Of a stretch of DNA of 6,844 nucleotides, positions 6,149-6,844 are shown piece after piece. The position numbers and the translations under genes were made by a program. The first letter of the stretch is position 1. Every line of letters begins with the position of its first letter. Location of the stretch: NCBI GenBank assembly GCA_964482535.1, contig CAYZXU010000124.1:1-6844 (forward strand), given 5' to 3'. Below the pieces are notes generated by a model. It ran no database searches. It saw nothing but the letters and a program-made list of their open reading frames with translations, and was not told the DNA's origin. Source of the DNA: CAYZXU01 sp964482535 (GTDB lineage Bacteria > Desulfobacterota > Desulfobacteria > Desulfobacterales > BuS5).

Positions 6149-6844
6149 TTATTTAAATTTACCTAAAACAGCGCTGGCTATTGTATTTTTCTGAATTTCC
6201 TTGGTGCCCTCATAAATTTCAGTAATTTTGGCATCCCTATAGAATCGTTCCACTTCATATTCAGCCATATAACCATAGCCGCCGAGAAGCTGTATAGCCT
6301 CATCTGCCACTTCAACTGCTGTTTTTGCAGCAAACATCTTTGCCATAGAAGTAAGCTTTGGGTCTATTCTTCCCTGATCATAATTCCACGCTGCTTTATA
6401 AGTCATGAGTCTTGCAAGTTCAATTTTTGTGGCCATGTCAGCCAGCTTATGCTGTGTAACCTGAAACTGAGCTATCTTTTTTCCGAACTGTTCCCTCTTT
6501 TTGGTATAATCCAGCGCCCTGTCAAAGGCTCCCTGGGCAGTGCCTAAGCCCTGAGCGGCAATAAGTATCCTGCTCTCATCAAAAAATTCAAGCACCTGAT
6601 AAAAGCCCTTTCCCTCTTCACCAACAAGATTTGACCGTGGAACACGTACATCCTTAAATACAACCTCTGCCGTTGCCATTAAACGTATGCCCATTTTATC
6701 ACCCACGTCAACCGATGAAACACCTTCTCTGTCACCTTCAACAAGGATCATGCTTATACCCCTGTAGGAAGGCTTTGCGTCAGGATCAGTCTGGCATAAA
6801 ACCGTATAAAAACCTGCCATACCACCGTTGGTAATAAATGTTTT
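6149..6844 (-). CDS. Acyl-CoA dehydrogenase, C-terminal part (5' end beyond window)
   Basis: FAD-dependent alpha,beta-dehydrogenation of an acyl-CoA, passing electrons to ETF. The last 231 codons are visible and the frame is open to the right edge; a typical enzyme is about 380 residues, so roughly 150 are missing. The visible part begins KTFITNGG, the conserved middle-domain strand. It continues with GIRLMATAEVVFKDVRVP, the helical-domain REQFGKKIAQFQVTQHKLADM, and the FAD-contacting QLLGGYGYMAEYEVERFYRDAKI. The catalytic base is the Glu of IYEGT (codon 6211-6209). The isovaleryl-CoA dehydrogenase-type Glu position is Ser here (FDESR), so this is a short/medium-chain-like (SCAD-type) active site. 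The chain length or aromatic/branched nature of the substrate cannot be told. ETF-QO lies close by on the opposite strand, and the phasin-like gene follows downstream. Confidence 0.95.
   Translation of the reverse strand, partial: KTFITNGGMAGFYTVLCQTDPDAKPSYRGISMILVEGDREGVSSVDVGDKMGIRLMATAEVVFKDVRVPRSNLVGEEGKGFYQVLEFFDESRILIAAQGLGTAQGAFDRALDYTKKREQFGKKIAQFQVTQHKLADMATKIELARLMTYKAAWNYDQGRIDPKLTSMAKMFAAKTAVEVADEAIQLLGGYGYMAEYEVERFYRDAKITEIYEGTKEIQKNTIASAVLGKFK

Noticed and set aside
5823..6194. Plus-strand open frame of about 123 codons
   Set aside because: Antisense to the phasin-like gene and running into the acyl-CoA dehydrogenase; the Ser/Phe-rich composition is what the complement of a Lys/Glu-rich helix gives.

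Overview
The window looks like an AT-rich chromosomal segment of a Gram-negative anaerobe, most likely a deltaproteobacterium of the Desulfobacteraceae type (Desulfobacterota). This placement is inference. It rests on an outer-membrane porin, a NifA-type sigma-54 activator, an ETF:quinone oxidoreductase with a cysteine-rich C-terminal Fe-S domain, an acyl-CoA dehydrogenase and a phasin-like protein lying together. No ribosomal RNA, tRNA, CRISPR array, insertion sequence or phage gene was seen.

Layout, left to right. (1) A + strand porin-like beta-barrel protein, probably cut at its 5' end by the window edge. (2) A perfect 17-bp inverted repeat that serves as a shared bidirectional terminator between the porin and the next gene. 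(3) A - strand GAF / AAA+ / HTH sigma-54-dependent activator with a GTG start. (4) A very AT-rich 207-bp divergent gap holding one perfect DnaA-box match. (5) A + strand pair: deoxyribonuclease IV (nfo), then 40 bp later an ETF-quinone oxidoreductase. (6) A 56-bp convergent gap with an imperfect stem-loop. (7) A - strand pair: the 5'-truncated acyl-CoA dehydrogenase (running off the right edge), followed downstream by a small COG3937-type phasin-like protein.

The functional theme on the right is acyl-CoA oxidation. The acyl-CoA dehydrogenase would pass electrons to an electron-transfer flavoprotein (not in this window). ETF-QO would then reoxidise that flavoprotein and reduce the membrane quinone pool, probably menaquinone if the organism is a sulfate reducer. 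The phasin-like protein may link this to carbon-storage granules, but that is inferred from family naming only. The left side (porin, NifA-like regulator) and nfo have no obvious functional tie to it.

Nothing in the window forms a clearly new system. The points most worth a second look are the NifA-like regulator without any nif gene nearby, the extra cysteines before the ETF-QO iron-sulfur site, the phasin-like gene beside the acyl-CoA dehydrogenase, the short stem-loop at 5710-5744, and a calcium-site-like acidic loop in the porin.
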